From contig NZ_FZOY01000004.1 in NCBI RefSeq assembly GCF_900188335.1, positions 1 through 64,000 on the forward strand: a DNA stretch of 64,000 nucleotides, written 5' to 3'. A model generated the notes under the pieces. It saw only the letters and a list, made by a program, of their open reading frames with translations, was not told the DNA's origin and did not search any database. The DNA comes from Tropicimonas sediminicola (GTDB lineage: Bacteria > Pseudomonadota > Alphaproteobacteria > Rhodobacterales > Rhodobacteraceae). Positions 8,820 to 17,518 of the stretch are shown piece after piece (within the stretch, counting starts at the first letter, position 1; every line of letters begins with the position of its first letter). The translations under genes and the position numbers were made by a program.

Positions 8820-9640
8820 TTCACCGCCCCCATCGTTATGCCGCGCACGAGGTGGCGTTCGACGAGGACGAAGCCCAGCAGGACCGGCAGAATGGTGATC
8901 GTCGACGCCGCCATTACCAGCGGCCAGTCGATTACGTCCTCGCCCGGGTTCACGCGGTACAACCGCGCGAGCCCGATTTGCAGGGTGTAAAGGTCACTTT
9001 CGCTGATCGCGACCAGCGGCCAGATGTAGTTGTTCCACTCGGCAATGAACAATTGCAGCGCCATCGAGAAGATCGCCGGCTTAGAGATCGGCACGATCAC
9101 CCGCCACAGCACTTTCAGTGGCGTCGCGCCGTCCATGTAGGCCGCCTCGTCCAGTGCGCGGGGGATGCCGCGGATGTACTGGCGCAGGAAGAAGGCGGCG
9201 AAGCCCGACGAGATCGCAGGCAGGATAAGGCCCGCGTAACTGTCCAGCATCCCGGCCCGCGCCAGCGTCAGGTAGTTCGGGATCAGCGTGATGTGGCTGG
9301 GGATCATCAGCGTCGCCACCACCGCGCCGAACATCAGGTTGCCACCCCGGAATTCGAACCGGGCAAAGGCAAAGGCGGCCATCGTGGCGAACGAGATGCC
9401 CAGCAGCGTCACGATCCCTGACACGATCACCGAGTTCAGCAGGTAGCGAGCGAAGTTGTATTGCCCGACTGCCACATCGTAGTTGCGTAGGGTGAAGTCG
9501 ACCCCGCCGGAGTAATAGGCATCCGATGTCTGGAAGCTCATCCAGATGGAGTACAGCACCGGCGACAGGAAGATGGCGGCGACCAGCAGAGTGAGGCCGT
9601 TGATGATCCATAGAGCACGGGCGGACGTTTCAGGAGTCAT
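8816..9640 (-). CDS. ugpE: ABC sugar/glycerophosphate permease, UgpE-like
   Basis: This 274-residue inner-membrane protein has six predicted transmembrane segments. The MalG-type EAA loop 'EAAYMDGATPLKVLWRVIVP' (about residues 175-195) contacts the ATPase. It forms a heterodimer with the upstream UgpA-like permease, whose 3' end it overlaps by 11 bases. Assignment to glycerophosphate transport rests on the neighbouring GDPD and UgpB-like genes. Confidence 0.87.
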   Translation of the reverse strand: MTPETSARALWIINGLTLLVAAIFLSPVLYSIWMSFQTSDAYYSGGVDFTLRNYDVAVGQYNFARYLLNSVIVSGIVTLLGISFATMAAFAFARFEFRGGNLMFGAVVATLMIPSHITLIPNYLTLARAGMLDSYAGLILPAISSGFAAFFLRQYIRGIPRALDEAAYMDGATPLKVLWRVIVPISKPAIFSMALQLFIAEWNNYIWPLVAISESDLYTLQIGLARLYRVNPGEDVIDWPLVMAASTITILPVLLGFVLVERHLVRGITMGAVK

Positions 9641-10499
9641 AGTGGACCCTCCGGCCGATTACGCGGGCCTTCACCAAGGCCAGAGCGATCAGGAAGATGA
9701 AGAGGAGCACGGCCAGCGCGGACCCGGTGCCGATGTCGAACAGAGTAAAGCCGACGCGGTACAGCATGTTGACGATCATGTCGGTGGCGCCCGCGGGCCC
9801 GCCGCGCGTCATCACGTCGACGATGGTGAACACCTGGAATGCGTCGATCACCGAGATCACCAGCAGGAAATACGTGGTAGGCATCACCAGCGGGAAGGTC
9901 ACGCGCCGAAACACATGGAACCGGCCTCCGCCGTCCACCGCCGCCGCGTCGTAGTATTCCATAGAGATCGCCTGAAGCCCGGCTGTGTAGATGATCACGT
10001 CGTAGCCCAGCTGCTTCCACGTGTTCACGAAGATGATTACGTACAGTGCCAGTTCCGGGTCCTGCATCCACGATACCTTGTCGAAGCCCAGCATTTTCAG
10101 GAAGCCGTTGATCGCGCCGTAATCGGTCGAGAACACCCAGCTGAACACCACCGCGATCGACACGGTCGACGTAACGGTGGGCAGGAAGATCGCGCCGCGC
10201 GTGATGCGGGACACCGCCGTCTCGCGGATCAGGAAGGATGCCACCGCCAGTGCCAGCGCCAGCCGCAGCGGCACCGAGATCAGCGCAAAGACCGCGGTGA
10301 CCTTCAGCGAGTTCCAGAAATCGCGCGTGCTCAGCAGCAGCCGATAGTTGTCGAGCCCCACCCAAGGCTTGGTCGGGGACATAAAATCCCACTCGCGGAA
10401 CGACAGGTTCACGCTTTGCAGGATCGGGATGTAGGTGAAGACCGCCATGAAGCCGAGAAGCGGCAGCACGAACAGGTACGGGGTCAGTTTGCGAAGCAT
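9630..10499 (-). CDS. ugpA: ABC sugar/glycerophosphate permease, UgpA-like
   Basis: This 289-residue permease of the MalF/UgpA type has six membrane helices, starting with 'LTPYLFVLPLLGFMAVFTYI'. The EAA-type loop reads 'YDAAAVDGGGRFHVFRRVTF', with the usual E of EAA replaced by D. The start is taken at the ATG at 10499, where the family N-terminus (MLRKLTPYLF) begins. An upstream ATG at 10547 would add 16 residues and lie inside the intergenic hairpin. Confidence 0.86.
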   Translation of the reverse strand: MLRKLTPYLFVLPLLGFMAVFTYIPILQSVNLSFREWDFMSPTKPWVGLDNYRLLLSTRDFWNSLKVTAVFALISVPLRLALALAVASFLIRETAVSRITRGAIFLPTVTSTVSIAVVFSWVFSTDYGAINGFLKMLGFDKVSWMQDPELALYVIIFVNTWKQLGYDVIIYTAGLQAISMEYYDAAAVDGGGRFHVFRRVTFPLVMPTTYFLLVISVIDAFQVFTIVDVMTRGGPAGATDMIVNMLYRVGFTLFDIGTGSALAVLLFIFLIALALVKARVIGRRVHYDS

Positions 10500-10546
10500 G
10501 TCGGAAAAAGTGCCTTGGGCGCGGGGGCGACGGGACCGGACGGGCA

Positions 10547-10569
10547 AGGGGCCCCGTAGCGGGGCCCCT
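10547..10569 (-). other. Strong hairpin between ugpB and ugpA
   Basis: AGGGGCCCCG, a 3-base loop and CGGGGCCCCT form a perfect 10-bp stem. It lies in the 90-bp gap between the binding-protein and permease genes and has no T-run. Such hairpins after binding-protein genes commonly protect the upstream message or reduce read-through, so UgpB would be made in excess of the permeases. Confidence 0.55.
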
Positions 10570-10589
10570 CACCGGTGGTTCGGGCGGGC

Positions 10590-11849
10590 TTACTGGCCCA
10601 TGCGGTCCGCCTCGGTGCGGGTGCGCTCGGCGAAGTCGGCAAGCGTGTCCTCGACCTCGCGCTGACCCAGCGCCATCGCCTGCCACATGTCGTACTCGGT
10701 GGCGCGCATCCACGTCACGACCGGCGGGCGCGGACGGCCACGGGCGACATCAAGCTGCTCGATCGACACGCGGATTCCCGGCTCGTTCTCAAGCGTCTCG
10801 GCCGCCAGCGGCTGCTCGGCGGTGTTGCGGTTGATCGGCATATAGCCAGTGCCCGCGAACCAGATTGCGTTCGATTCCGCCGACGCGGCGAAGCTGATGA
10901 AGTCATAGGCCGCGTCCTGAACCTCGGCGTCCGCCGTCGACAGGATGCCGATGCCGGCCCCGCCGATCGGCGCGGCGCAGACCTTGTTGCAGGGCAGCGG
11001 GCGCACGATCAGGTCATCGCCCAGCGACGCCTTGGACTGGCGGTAATTGCCGGTCGAATTCAGCATGATCCCGACATTGCCCGCGAAGAACGCGTCGCGG
11101 CCGGTATTCTCGTCGGTCACGTTGTCGGCCGAGGCGACGCCGTGGTCATGCACCAGCGACGCCATCCATTCATAGGCCTCGACGGTGTTCGGCGCGTCGA
11201 TCAGGATCTCGCCCGAGACGCTGTCGATCAGGTCGCTGTCGTTGTCCATGATCAAGCCCCATCGCGCGAACTGACCGGGCGCCGCGATGCCATAGATGCC
11301 CTCGTCGCCCAACTCTGCCTGGATCTGCTGCGCGGCGGCGAGGATCTCTTCATAGGTGGTCAGCGGCGTGTCCTCAGGCAGGCCAGCGCGCTCGAAGATG
11401 TCCTTGTTGACATAGGTCACCGGGGTCGAGCTGTTGAAGGGCACGATATAGTTCTTGCCCTCGTAGACACCGACCTCGCGGGCGAAGTCGAACAGCTCGT
11501 CCTTCAGCGGATCGGCTTCAAGGTAATCGGTCAGATCCATCAGCACGCCGCGGTCGGCGAACAGGCCGTAGCGGGTGACTTCCATGATGACGGCATCGGG
11601 GCCACGGCCAGCGGGGATGGCGGCCTGCAAGCGGGCGACGATGTCATTGTAGTTGCCGACATGCTCGGCTTCGATGGTGATGCCGGGGTTGGCTTCTTCG
11701 AAGTTGGTGATGATCTCGGCCAGCGCTTCGCCGGACGAGCCGCCGAAGCTGTGCCAGAATTCGACGGTGACCTCTGCAGCCGCAAGTGAGGTCGAGCCAA
11801 GCAGGCCAGCGAGGCCCAGCCCGGCGATACGGGTAAGTTTTCTGTTCAT
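10590..11849 (-). CDS. ugpB: Periplasmic glycerol-3-phosphate/diester-binding protein, UgpB-like
   Basis: This 419-residue solute-binding protein has a signal peptide ending at 'SLAAA'. Mature UgpB-like features are 'VEFWHSFGGSSGEAL' near the N-terminus and 'PFNSSTPVTYVNKD', both matching E. coli UgpB blocks. It would deliver the ligand to UgpAE in the inner membrane. The start at the ATG 11849 is preceded by AAGGTGG; an in-frame GTG lies 9 bases upstream but overlaps that site. It is the first gene of the ugpBAE-gdpD-ugpC-rpiR run. Confidence 0.85.
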   Translation of the reverse strand: MNRKLTRIAGLGLAGLLGSTSLAAAEVTVEFWHSFGGSSGEALAEIITNFEEANPGITIEAEHVGNYNDIVARLQAAIPAGRGPDAVIMEVTRYGLFADRGVLMDLTDYLEADPLKDELFDFAREVGVYEGKNYIVPFNSSTPVTYVNKDIFERAGLPEDTPLTTYEEILAAAQQIQAELGDEGIYGIAAPGQFARWGLIMDNDSDLIDSVSGEILIDAPNTVEAYEWMASLVHDHGVASADNVTDENTGRDAFFAGNVGIMLNSTGNYRQSKASLGDDLIVRPLPCNKVCAAPIGGAGIGILSTADAEVQDAAYDFISFAASAESNAIWFAGTGYMPINRNTAEQPLAAETLENEPGIRVSIEQLDVARGRPRPPVVTWMRATEYDMWQAMALGQREVEDTLADFAERTRTEADRMGQ

Positions 11850-12490
11850 GGGGACCACCTTTTTGCAATTCGGGTTGCACGTTGTTTCGGTGGTCGGGAT
11901 AGGCGCGGTATGTGACGGAAAATCGAACGATACATTAAGGTTTGTTGACGGCTCACCCGTTTCTCAGGGGCCGCGAGGTCTGGGCGACCGATGTTCGGCG
12001 GTTTGTGAACGCAGTGGAGGGGTCAGTGAAAGTTCGTTTCCTGCAATGAGACTTGCACATCTCCGCAGATCGGTCCGCCCCGACCATTTTCCGCTCTGCG
12101 GCGTCCTGGCGGCAGCGGTGCAGTATCGCAATCGCGCGACGATCGTCGGATATGATCCGGAACCAGACAAGTCGGAGGAGGCAGGTAAAGGCAGCTTTTC
12201 CGCACTGCCGACCTCCACCCCACGAAAATGCTGCTCGACGTCCGAATGGCCGGTCTGGTGAGGCTGCACCGCAGCAAAGGCGTCTATGATGAACGGCAGA
12301 AGTGGGCCGTTCACGCAATTTTGGAAACCCATCGCAAGTGTATGAAGGGGTCTGCTTACTTGCCCCCGGGATCCTTCCTGCGGCGAGCCCCGATCACTCG
12401 CTTCACGTGGTCACCACCTGTCTCGCAGGGCCGCTTGCCTCGCGCGCCATTGCTGGCGGCGGCAGCCTTGGGTTTGCAGGGGTAGGGAAC
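11850..12490. other. Long intergenic stretch with no recognisable gene
   Basis: About 640 bp between ugpB and the end of the RND pump gene. It must hold the ugpB promoter, but I see no clear -35/-10 pair. Several short frames are open on both strands without any family resemblance. Positions 12243-12316 carry copy B of the degenerate repeat found near 5.7 kb. Confidence 0.5.
12243..12316 (-). repeat. Degenerate dispersed repeat, copy B
   Basis: On the minus strand from 12316 it begins GCGTGAACGGCCC and aligns with 5733-5661. Both copies lie in gene-free DNA downstream of ordinary genes. No terminal repeats or target duplications are visible. Confidence 0.35.
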
Positions 12491-15400
12491 TTACTCTGCG
12501 GCGATACGCAGCGTCGCCGGTGCGGGCTGTATCTTCTCGGTTTTCGTGATGAACTTGCGGCGTGAGATCAGCGCGTAGAGAGCCGGGGTGAAGTAGAAAG
12601 AGACCACGGTCGAGAGCAGAACCCCGCCGGCGATTGCAGTCGCGAAGGGTGGCCAGAAACCGCCCCCCTCCAGGACCAGCGGCAGGAAGCCGCCAAAAGT
12701 CGTGACTGTTGTCGATATGATGTGTCGCGCGGAATTCGACACCACTTCGGCCATGGCCGCACGATCTCCCGACGCGGCCCGAACATCGGCCTGGAGCCCC
12801 GTCAGGATGATGATCGCAGCATTGATCGAGACACCGATAGAACCGATCACGCCGATGATCGCGTTGATGCCGAAGGGGAACTGCATGATTGCGAGAGAAA
12901 GGATGGACAGCCCCGCCGACAACACGCAGACCACCAGCGCCGCCGCCGTCAGGCGGAAGCTGTTGAAGGTCAGGGCGATGGTGGCGATGGTCAGGGTCAC
13001 GATCAGGCCCACGGAGGCCATCAGGTTCCCGACCGTGCTGGATCGCGCGTCGCTGTCGCCGCCGAGCTCGAGCCGGTACCCGGCGGGAAGGGTGAAGCCG
13101 GATTCCGCGAGGGCCGCCTGAACGCTCTGCAAGGCCTCCTCCGGCAGAAGATCAGGGACGAGAAAGGCCTGAACGGTGTTGGTCCTTTCGCCGTTGCGCC
13201 GCACGATGGCGCTCTCTGACGGCTCCAGCCGAAGAGCGGCAAGCTCGGAGAGCGGGATGCCGGGAAAACGGCCCTGCGCTGCAAGGTCGGCAGCATTGGG
13301 CGGCAGGATCGGCAAATCCGATATCCCGGCCGTATCGCCGCGCAGGCGAGCATCGAAACGCACCCGGATCGGCAGCGTCTCCGTGCCCTCGACGAGGGAC
13401 CCGCCGGTGGTGCCGACCAGGCCAACCTCGAGCTGGCGCGCGATTTCGGTCAAAGACAGGCCGTACTGCCGTGCCTTGATCTCGTCGATCTCGTAGCGCA
13501 GGCGGGGTGCGCCGCCGCTCGACGTGGCGCGCACCTGCGTCGTGAAGTCGAGCCCGGCGATGACCGCGCGGGCCTCGTCGCCGATCTGGCGCAGCACGTC
13601 CACATCCGGTCCCACGAAGCGAAGCTCTACGGGCGCTGCGACGGGCGGTCCCTGCACGAGGCCGCGGACAATGACCTGCGCCGAAGTGAATTCCGCATCC
13701 AGCCGTTGCTGAAGCGCGGGCACCAGGCGCGCGGCCGCTTCCTCGGTCGTGGTTGTCACCATCGCCTGTGCAAAGCCCGGCTCGCGCGAGCGGTTTCCGG
13801 TGATGTTGTAGTAGAAGGCCGGGCCGGACTTCCCGATGGTCCAGTAGGCGTTCTTGATCTCGGGGTTTGCGGTGAGCAGCGCATCGATCTTCTTCGCCAC
13901 GGCGCGGGTCGCCTCGATCCCGGTTCCGGCCGGCATGTCCAACTCGATATAGAACTGGTCCCGCTCCACTCCGGGAAAGAACTGTGCCGTGAGCGTTGGC
14001 AAGCTGGCGAAACCGAGCAGCGGCAGGATCAGCGAAATCGCAATGCTCTTGAGCGGGTGCGCAAGCGACCAGCGGATAGAGGCCGAAAACAGCCGGCCGG
14101 GAAGACCGCCCGTACGCGCGCGTTGCTGTCCCGGGGTCTCGGCCGCGAGCAGCCATCCTGCCAGCGCCGGGGTGACCGCCAGGGCGACGAAGAGCGACCA
14201 AAGGAGCATCAGCACGACGGCGATGGCGATGGAACCGACGAAATCGCCGGCCGGTCCCGGCAGAAGGATCATCGGCGTGAAGGACAGTGCGGTCGTCACG
14301 GTCGAAGCGATGAGCGGAGCGATGAGGCGCCGGACAGCGTCGCCCACGGCGAGGGCACGCGACATGCCGCCGGCCAGCCGTTTGCGGATCTCATCTGTCG
14401 TGACAATTGCCGCATCCACGAGCAGGCCGAGTGCCACGATCAGCCCGGTCACGGACATCTGGTGAATCGGCAGGCCGATGAAGTTCATCGTCGCCAGCGT
14501 GGCGAGGCTCACCACCGGAAGCACGATGGCGACAATCGCGGCGGCGCGAACGCCGAGCGTGAGAAACAGCACGCCGACGACGATTGCGACGCCGATCACC
14601 ATGTTCGTTCCGACATCGAGCAGCCGGTCGACCGTGTATGTGGACTGATCGAACAGCAGGACTTCCGAAAACCCGACGGGGACCTCGTCAGCGCCTGCTT
14701 CCAGCTCTTCGCGGACGAACCCCATCCAACGATCGATCTGAACCCCGTCCTGTGCCAGTACGCCGACAAGAACCGCCGGACGTCCGTCGACCAGCGCGTG
14801 TTCCTCGGCCGGCGTGCGGGGACCTCGGCTGATCTCGGCCACGTCCCCAAGCGTGAGCACCGACCCTTCCGAGCCTTCGCGCAACGGGATGCGGCGCAGG
14901 CGCTCGAGGGCCTCCACTTCACCCGAGATTCCAATGGCGAGGTCGGTGCCTTGACGGTGCAGACGCCCTGCCTGCACTTTCGCGTCGGCAGCGGAAATCG
15001 CCGCAGACACCTGATCCGCGGTGAGGCCGACGGCTGCGAGGGCCTGGGCATCGAGCGTGACCAGCACCTCCTCCTCCGGAACGCCGAACAGATCCACGGC
15101 CCGGGTGTTCGGGATGTTGCGCAGCCTTTCGGCGAGGGCATCGGCGTGGCGCGACAGTAGGGTGACCGGGGTTGCTTCGGTATCGGCGACGATGGCGATC
15201 ACGGCGGAATAGGCCGACACGCCCTCGGCATCGAATTCCGGCGTGCCCACGCCGGCCGGGAAGGATTGGCTGGCATCGGTCACCGCGTCGCGCGCTTCCG
15301 ACCAGACCTGCTCGATGGTGGCATCGTCGAGCGTTTCCAGCAGATCGACCGAAACCACCGAGATACCTTGCCCGGAAACGGAGGTGATCGTGTCGACCTC

Positions 15401-15631
15401 GGCGATCTCCCGCAATTCCTCCTCGAGCTTCGAACTCACAAGAGCCTCGACGCGGGCCGGATCGGCGCCCGGGAAGCTCGTGGTGACGGTCGCGAAGAGG
15501 TTCGTGATCGTGGGGTCCTCCTGCCGGCCAAGCGACAGAAAGGAGGACATCCCGGCGGAGATCAGAACGATCAGGACCATCGCGACAAGACGCGGCTGGC
15601 GAAAGGTCAGGGTCGCGAGATCCTGGTTCAT
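12491..15631 (-). CDS. RND efflux pump inner-membrane transporter
   Basis: The 1046-residue protein has the two-fold RND architecture. A first membrane helix is followed by a large periplasmic loop with porter motifs ('SFPGADPARVEALVSSKLEE'), a block of membrane helices near residues 330-540, a second periplasmic loop and a second helix block to residue 1020. It exports small molecules using the proton gradient, with the membrane-fusion protein encoded just upstream. The transmembrane 4 motif reads 'GLLVDAAIVTTDEI', so only one of the usual Asp pair is kept, and the transmembrane 10 site has Asn (SINAAIII) where AcrB has Lys. The ATG at 15631 follows the upstream stop by one base. No outer-membrane channel gene is nearby. 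Confidence 0.9.
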   Translation of the reverse strand: MNQDLATLTFRQPRLVAMVLIVLISAGMSSFLSLGRQEDPTITNLFATVTTSFPGADPARVEALVSSKLEEELREIAEVDTITSVSGQGISVVSVDLLETLDDATIEQVWSEARDAVTDASQSFPAGVGTPEFDAEGVSAYSAVIAIVADTEATPVTLLSRHADALAERLRNIPNTRAVDLFGVPEEEVLVTLDAQALAAVGLTADQVSAAISAADAKVQAGRLHRQGTDLAIGISGEVEALERLRRIPLREGSEGSVLTLGDVAEISRGPRTPAEEHALVDGRPAVLVGVLAQDGVQIDRWMGFVREELEAGADEVPVGFSEVLLFDQSTYTVDRLLDVGTNMVIGVAIVVGVLFLTLGVRAAAIVAIVLPVVSLATLATMNFIGLPIHQMSVTGLIVALGLLVDAAIVTTDEIRKRLAGGMSRALAVGDAVRRLIAPLIASTVTTALSFTPMILLPGPAGDFVGSIAIAVVLMLLWSLFVALAVTPALAGWLLAAETPGQQRARTGGLPGRLFSASIRWSLAHPLKSIAISLILPLLGFASLPTLTAQFFPGVERDQFYIELDMPAGTGIEATRAVAKKIDALLTANPEIKNAYWTIGKSGPAFYYNITGNRSREPGFAQAMVTTTTEEAAARLVPALQQRLDAEFTSAQVIVRGLVQGPPVAAPVELRFVGPDVDVLRQIGDEARAVIAGLDFTTQVRATSSGGAPRLRYEIDEIKARQYGLSLTEIARQLEVGLVGTTGGSLVEGTETLPIRVRFDARLRGDTAGISDLPILPPNAADLAAQGRFPGIPLSELAALRLEPSESAIVRRNGERTNTVQAFLVPDLLPEEALQSVQAALAESGFTLPAGYRLELGGDSDARSSTVGNLMASVGLIVTLTIATIALTFNSFRLTAAALVVCVLSAGLSILSLAIMQFPFGINAIIGVIGSIGVSINAAIIILTGLQADVRAASGDRAAMAEVVSNSARHIISTTVTTFGGFLPLVLEGGGFWPPFATAIAGGVLLSTVVSFYFTPALYALISRRKFITKTEKIQPAPATLRIAAE

Positions 15632-15632
15632 G

Positions 15633-16805
15633 TCACTGTCCTCCCGTGCGGAGCGAAAGCTGCGCCGTCCCGGCCAGAACGGGCTGAACACGTTGCCCCG
15701 GCGCGACCCGGTGCGGCCCTTCCGCCAGCAGCCGAAGCCCGGGCGCGAACCCACCCGACACGAAGGCCCGATCGTCCGCGACTTCCTGAATATCCACGGC
15801 GAGAGGCCGCACGCGATCCTCGGAATCGACAACGAGGATAGTCCAGACCCCGCCGGCCCCCTCTCGCAGGGCCCGAACGTGCACCCAGGCGCCTATTTGC
15901 GCGACCTTGCGGGGAACACTGACCGTGGCAGTCGATCCGAAGGGAAGATCCGTCGCCTCGACACGCAGAATTGCAGTGCGGGTACGGGTTGCCGGGTCGA
16001 TGTCGGGCCGAACGGCGATCAGCCGTGCCTCGAATGCGCGGCCGTCGCTGCTCAGCGACGCTCGTTCCAGGCTCTCGGCATCGAGCCAGAACGGCACCCC
16101 CACCCGGACGTTGGCAACGTCATCCATCATGAGCTGCAGGATTGGAGTGCCGGCGGCGACCGAAGAGCCGATGTCGGTGGATCGAGTGCCCACGATTCCC
16201 GCATATGGCGCTCGGAGACCGGACTTTTCGATCTGAAGTTCGGTGGATCGCAGGGCCGCATCGGTCTCCGAGATCTGCGCGGTCAGCGCATCGCGGTCGA
16301 AACGCGCACGGTCGAGCGTCTCGGTGGATGAGTAACCACGCTCCTGCAATGCCTGGCGCCGCTCGACCGAGAGCGTGGCGAACGCAAGATTGGCCTCCAA
16401 AGCGTCGCGCACGGCTTCGAGACGCTCGCGTTCCGCTTCGAGAAGCGACGTGTCGAGCCGGGCTAAAAGGTCGCCTTTTTCGACGTGGTCGCCTTCATCG
16501 ACAAGAATGTCGATCACGCGTCCGCCAAACTCGAAACTGAGCGTGCTGTCCTGTTCCGGTTCGATCCGTCCGACCAATTTCCTGACGGTCTCATATCCAT
16601 CCACGACTTCGAGAGGCGTGACGGATACCGGAAGCGCCTCGGCAACCGGCGGCGGCGGTGCAGCTTGAGCGCGCTGCGCAATTCCATCGGCGCCCTGAAC
16701 GACGGCATACCCCGCCGCAGCAAAGGTCAATGCCGTCATCGCGATGGTCGAAACACCGGTCAGCAATCTGCGACCAAGGGATCTTCGAATGGCAGTTTTC
16801 GACAT
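15633..16805 (-). CDS. RND efflux periplasmic adaptor (HlyD/AcrA family)
   Basis: The 390-residue adaptor has an N-terminal membrane anchor or signal sequence (about residues 12-35). A barrel-sandwich/lipoyl half follows ('FGGRVIDILVDEGDHVEKGDLLARLD'), then a helical hairpin (about residues 110-190), the second lipoyl half ('GLRAPYAGIVGTRSTDIGS') and beta-barrel and membrane-proximal domains. It links the RND pump to an outer-membrane channel. The start is at the ATG 16805 with GGAG upstream; an in-frame ATG at 16874 lies in the operator region and is unlikely. It is the first gene of the pump operon, divergent from tetR. Confidence 0.88.
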   Translation of the reverse strand: MSKTAIRRSLGRRLLTGVSTIAMTALTFAAAGYAVVQGADGIAQRAQAAPPPPVAEALPVSVTPLEVVDGYETVRKLVGRIEPEQDSTLSFEFGGRVIDILVDEGDHVEKGDLLARLDTSLLEAERERLEAVRDALEANLAFATLSVERRQALQERGYSSTETLDRARFDRDALTAQISETDAALRSTELQIEKSGLRAPYAGIVGTRSTDIGSSVAAGTPILQLMMDDVANVRVGVPFWLDAESLERASLSSDGRAFEARLIAVRPDIDPATRTRTAILRVEATDLPFGSTATVSVPRKVAQIGAWVHVRALREGAGGVWTILVVDSEDRVRPLAVDIQEVADDRAFVSGGFAPGLRLLAEGPHRVAPGQRVQPVLAGTAQLSLRTGGQ

Positions 16806-16832
16806 CTCACGCTCCGGCAATTGATTCGCGAT

Positions 16833-16866
16833 GTTAGAGACTCTAACATATGTTAGAACTTCTAAC
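16833..16866. promoter_or_regulatory. Two tandem perfect TetR operators
   Basis: GTTAGAGACTCTAAC (16833-16847) and GTTAGAACTTCTAAC (16852-16866) are each perfect 7-bp inverted repeats around one central base, four bases apart. They share the half-site GTTAGA. They sit between the divergent pump operon and tetR and overlap the pump promoter, so the TetR protein would repress the pump and possibly itself. Confidence 0.75.
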
Positions 16867-16874
16867 TTTGACAA
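16845..16874 (-). promoter_or_regulatory. Probable promoter of the RND pump operon
   Basis: On the minus strand, TTGTCA (16874-16869) and TATGTT (16850-16845) are separated by 18 bases. The spacer is one operator and the -10 touches the other, as expected for a repressed promoter. The adaptor start codon lies about 40 bases downstream. Confidence 0.5.
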
Positions 16875-16891
16875 TGGTTACGTTCGATGGC

Positions 16892-17518
16892 ATGACCCGG
16901 ATCATGGAAAACCTGAAAAATCCGCTCAAAAAGGAACGGTACCACCACGGGGACTTGCGCGCGCAACTCGTTGAAGCGACACGTCAACTTGTGGAGGAGG
17001 TCGGGCCGGATCACTTTTCTGTTTCGGAAGCCTGCCGCCGCGCAGGTGTCTCGACCGCCGCGCCCTACCGGCACTTCAAGGCCAAGGACGATATGCTCGC
17101 GGCCGTGCTTGCAGACGGGATGCAACGCCATTTCGAAGAGATGCGGGTTTGTGTCGAAGAATACCCACCGGCAACGCTTGACCGAATCCGCGCGCTTGGT
17201 CGGACATACGTCGGTTTTGCCCAACGGGAACCGGGGGTTTTCCGCCTGATCTTTGGGAGCCGAAGCGAACTCGACGAGGCGAAGGCCGCGCTCATCGGCG
17301 AGAAGCGCCCATTGGAGATCGTGGAGAAAGAGGTTGCCGCGATCCTGAAGCGCGAAGAGATCGACGAAGATGTCATTCGCCGAGCTTTTCTCCTTTGGAC
17401 CTTCGTGCATGGCCTGTCATTTCTCCTGATCGACAAGAAGCAGAAACTTGACTCAATGGGTGTGGATATCGAAGCGGCACTCGAAGAGGTCGCGGTTCGC
17501 GTAATGCAGGAAGACTGA
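16892..17518 (+). CDS. TetR-family repressor of the RND pump
   Basis: This TetR regulator (about 208 residues) has its helix-turn-helix at about residues 20-65 ('RYHHGDLRAQLVEATRQLV', 'FSVSEACRRAGVSTAAPYRH'). A C-terminal WHG/TetR_C_33-like ligand domain ends in 'VDIEAALEEVAVRVMQED'. The start is uncertain: ATGs at 16892 and 16904 both leave the domain intact and neither has a strong ribosome-binding site. An earlier ATG at 16850 lies inside the operators. The gene is divergent from the pump operon and the two palindromes between them are its likely binding sites. The inducer is unknown. Confidence 0.85.
   Translation: MTRIMENLKNPLKKERYHHGDLRAQLVEATRQLVEEVGPDHFSVSEACRRAGVSTAAPYRHFKAKDDMLAAVLADGMQRHFEEMRVCVEEYPPATLDRIRALGRTYVGFAQREPGVFRLIFGSRSELDEAKAALIGEKRPLEIVEKEVAAILKREEIDEDVIRRAFLLWTFVHGLSFLLIDKKQKLDSMGVDIEAALEEVAVRVMQED

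Noticed and set aside
16850-16891. Earlier ATG for the tetR gene at 16850
   Set aside because: It lies inside the operator region and adds residues not expected in TetR proteins.
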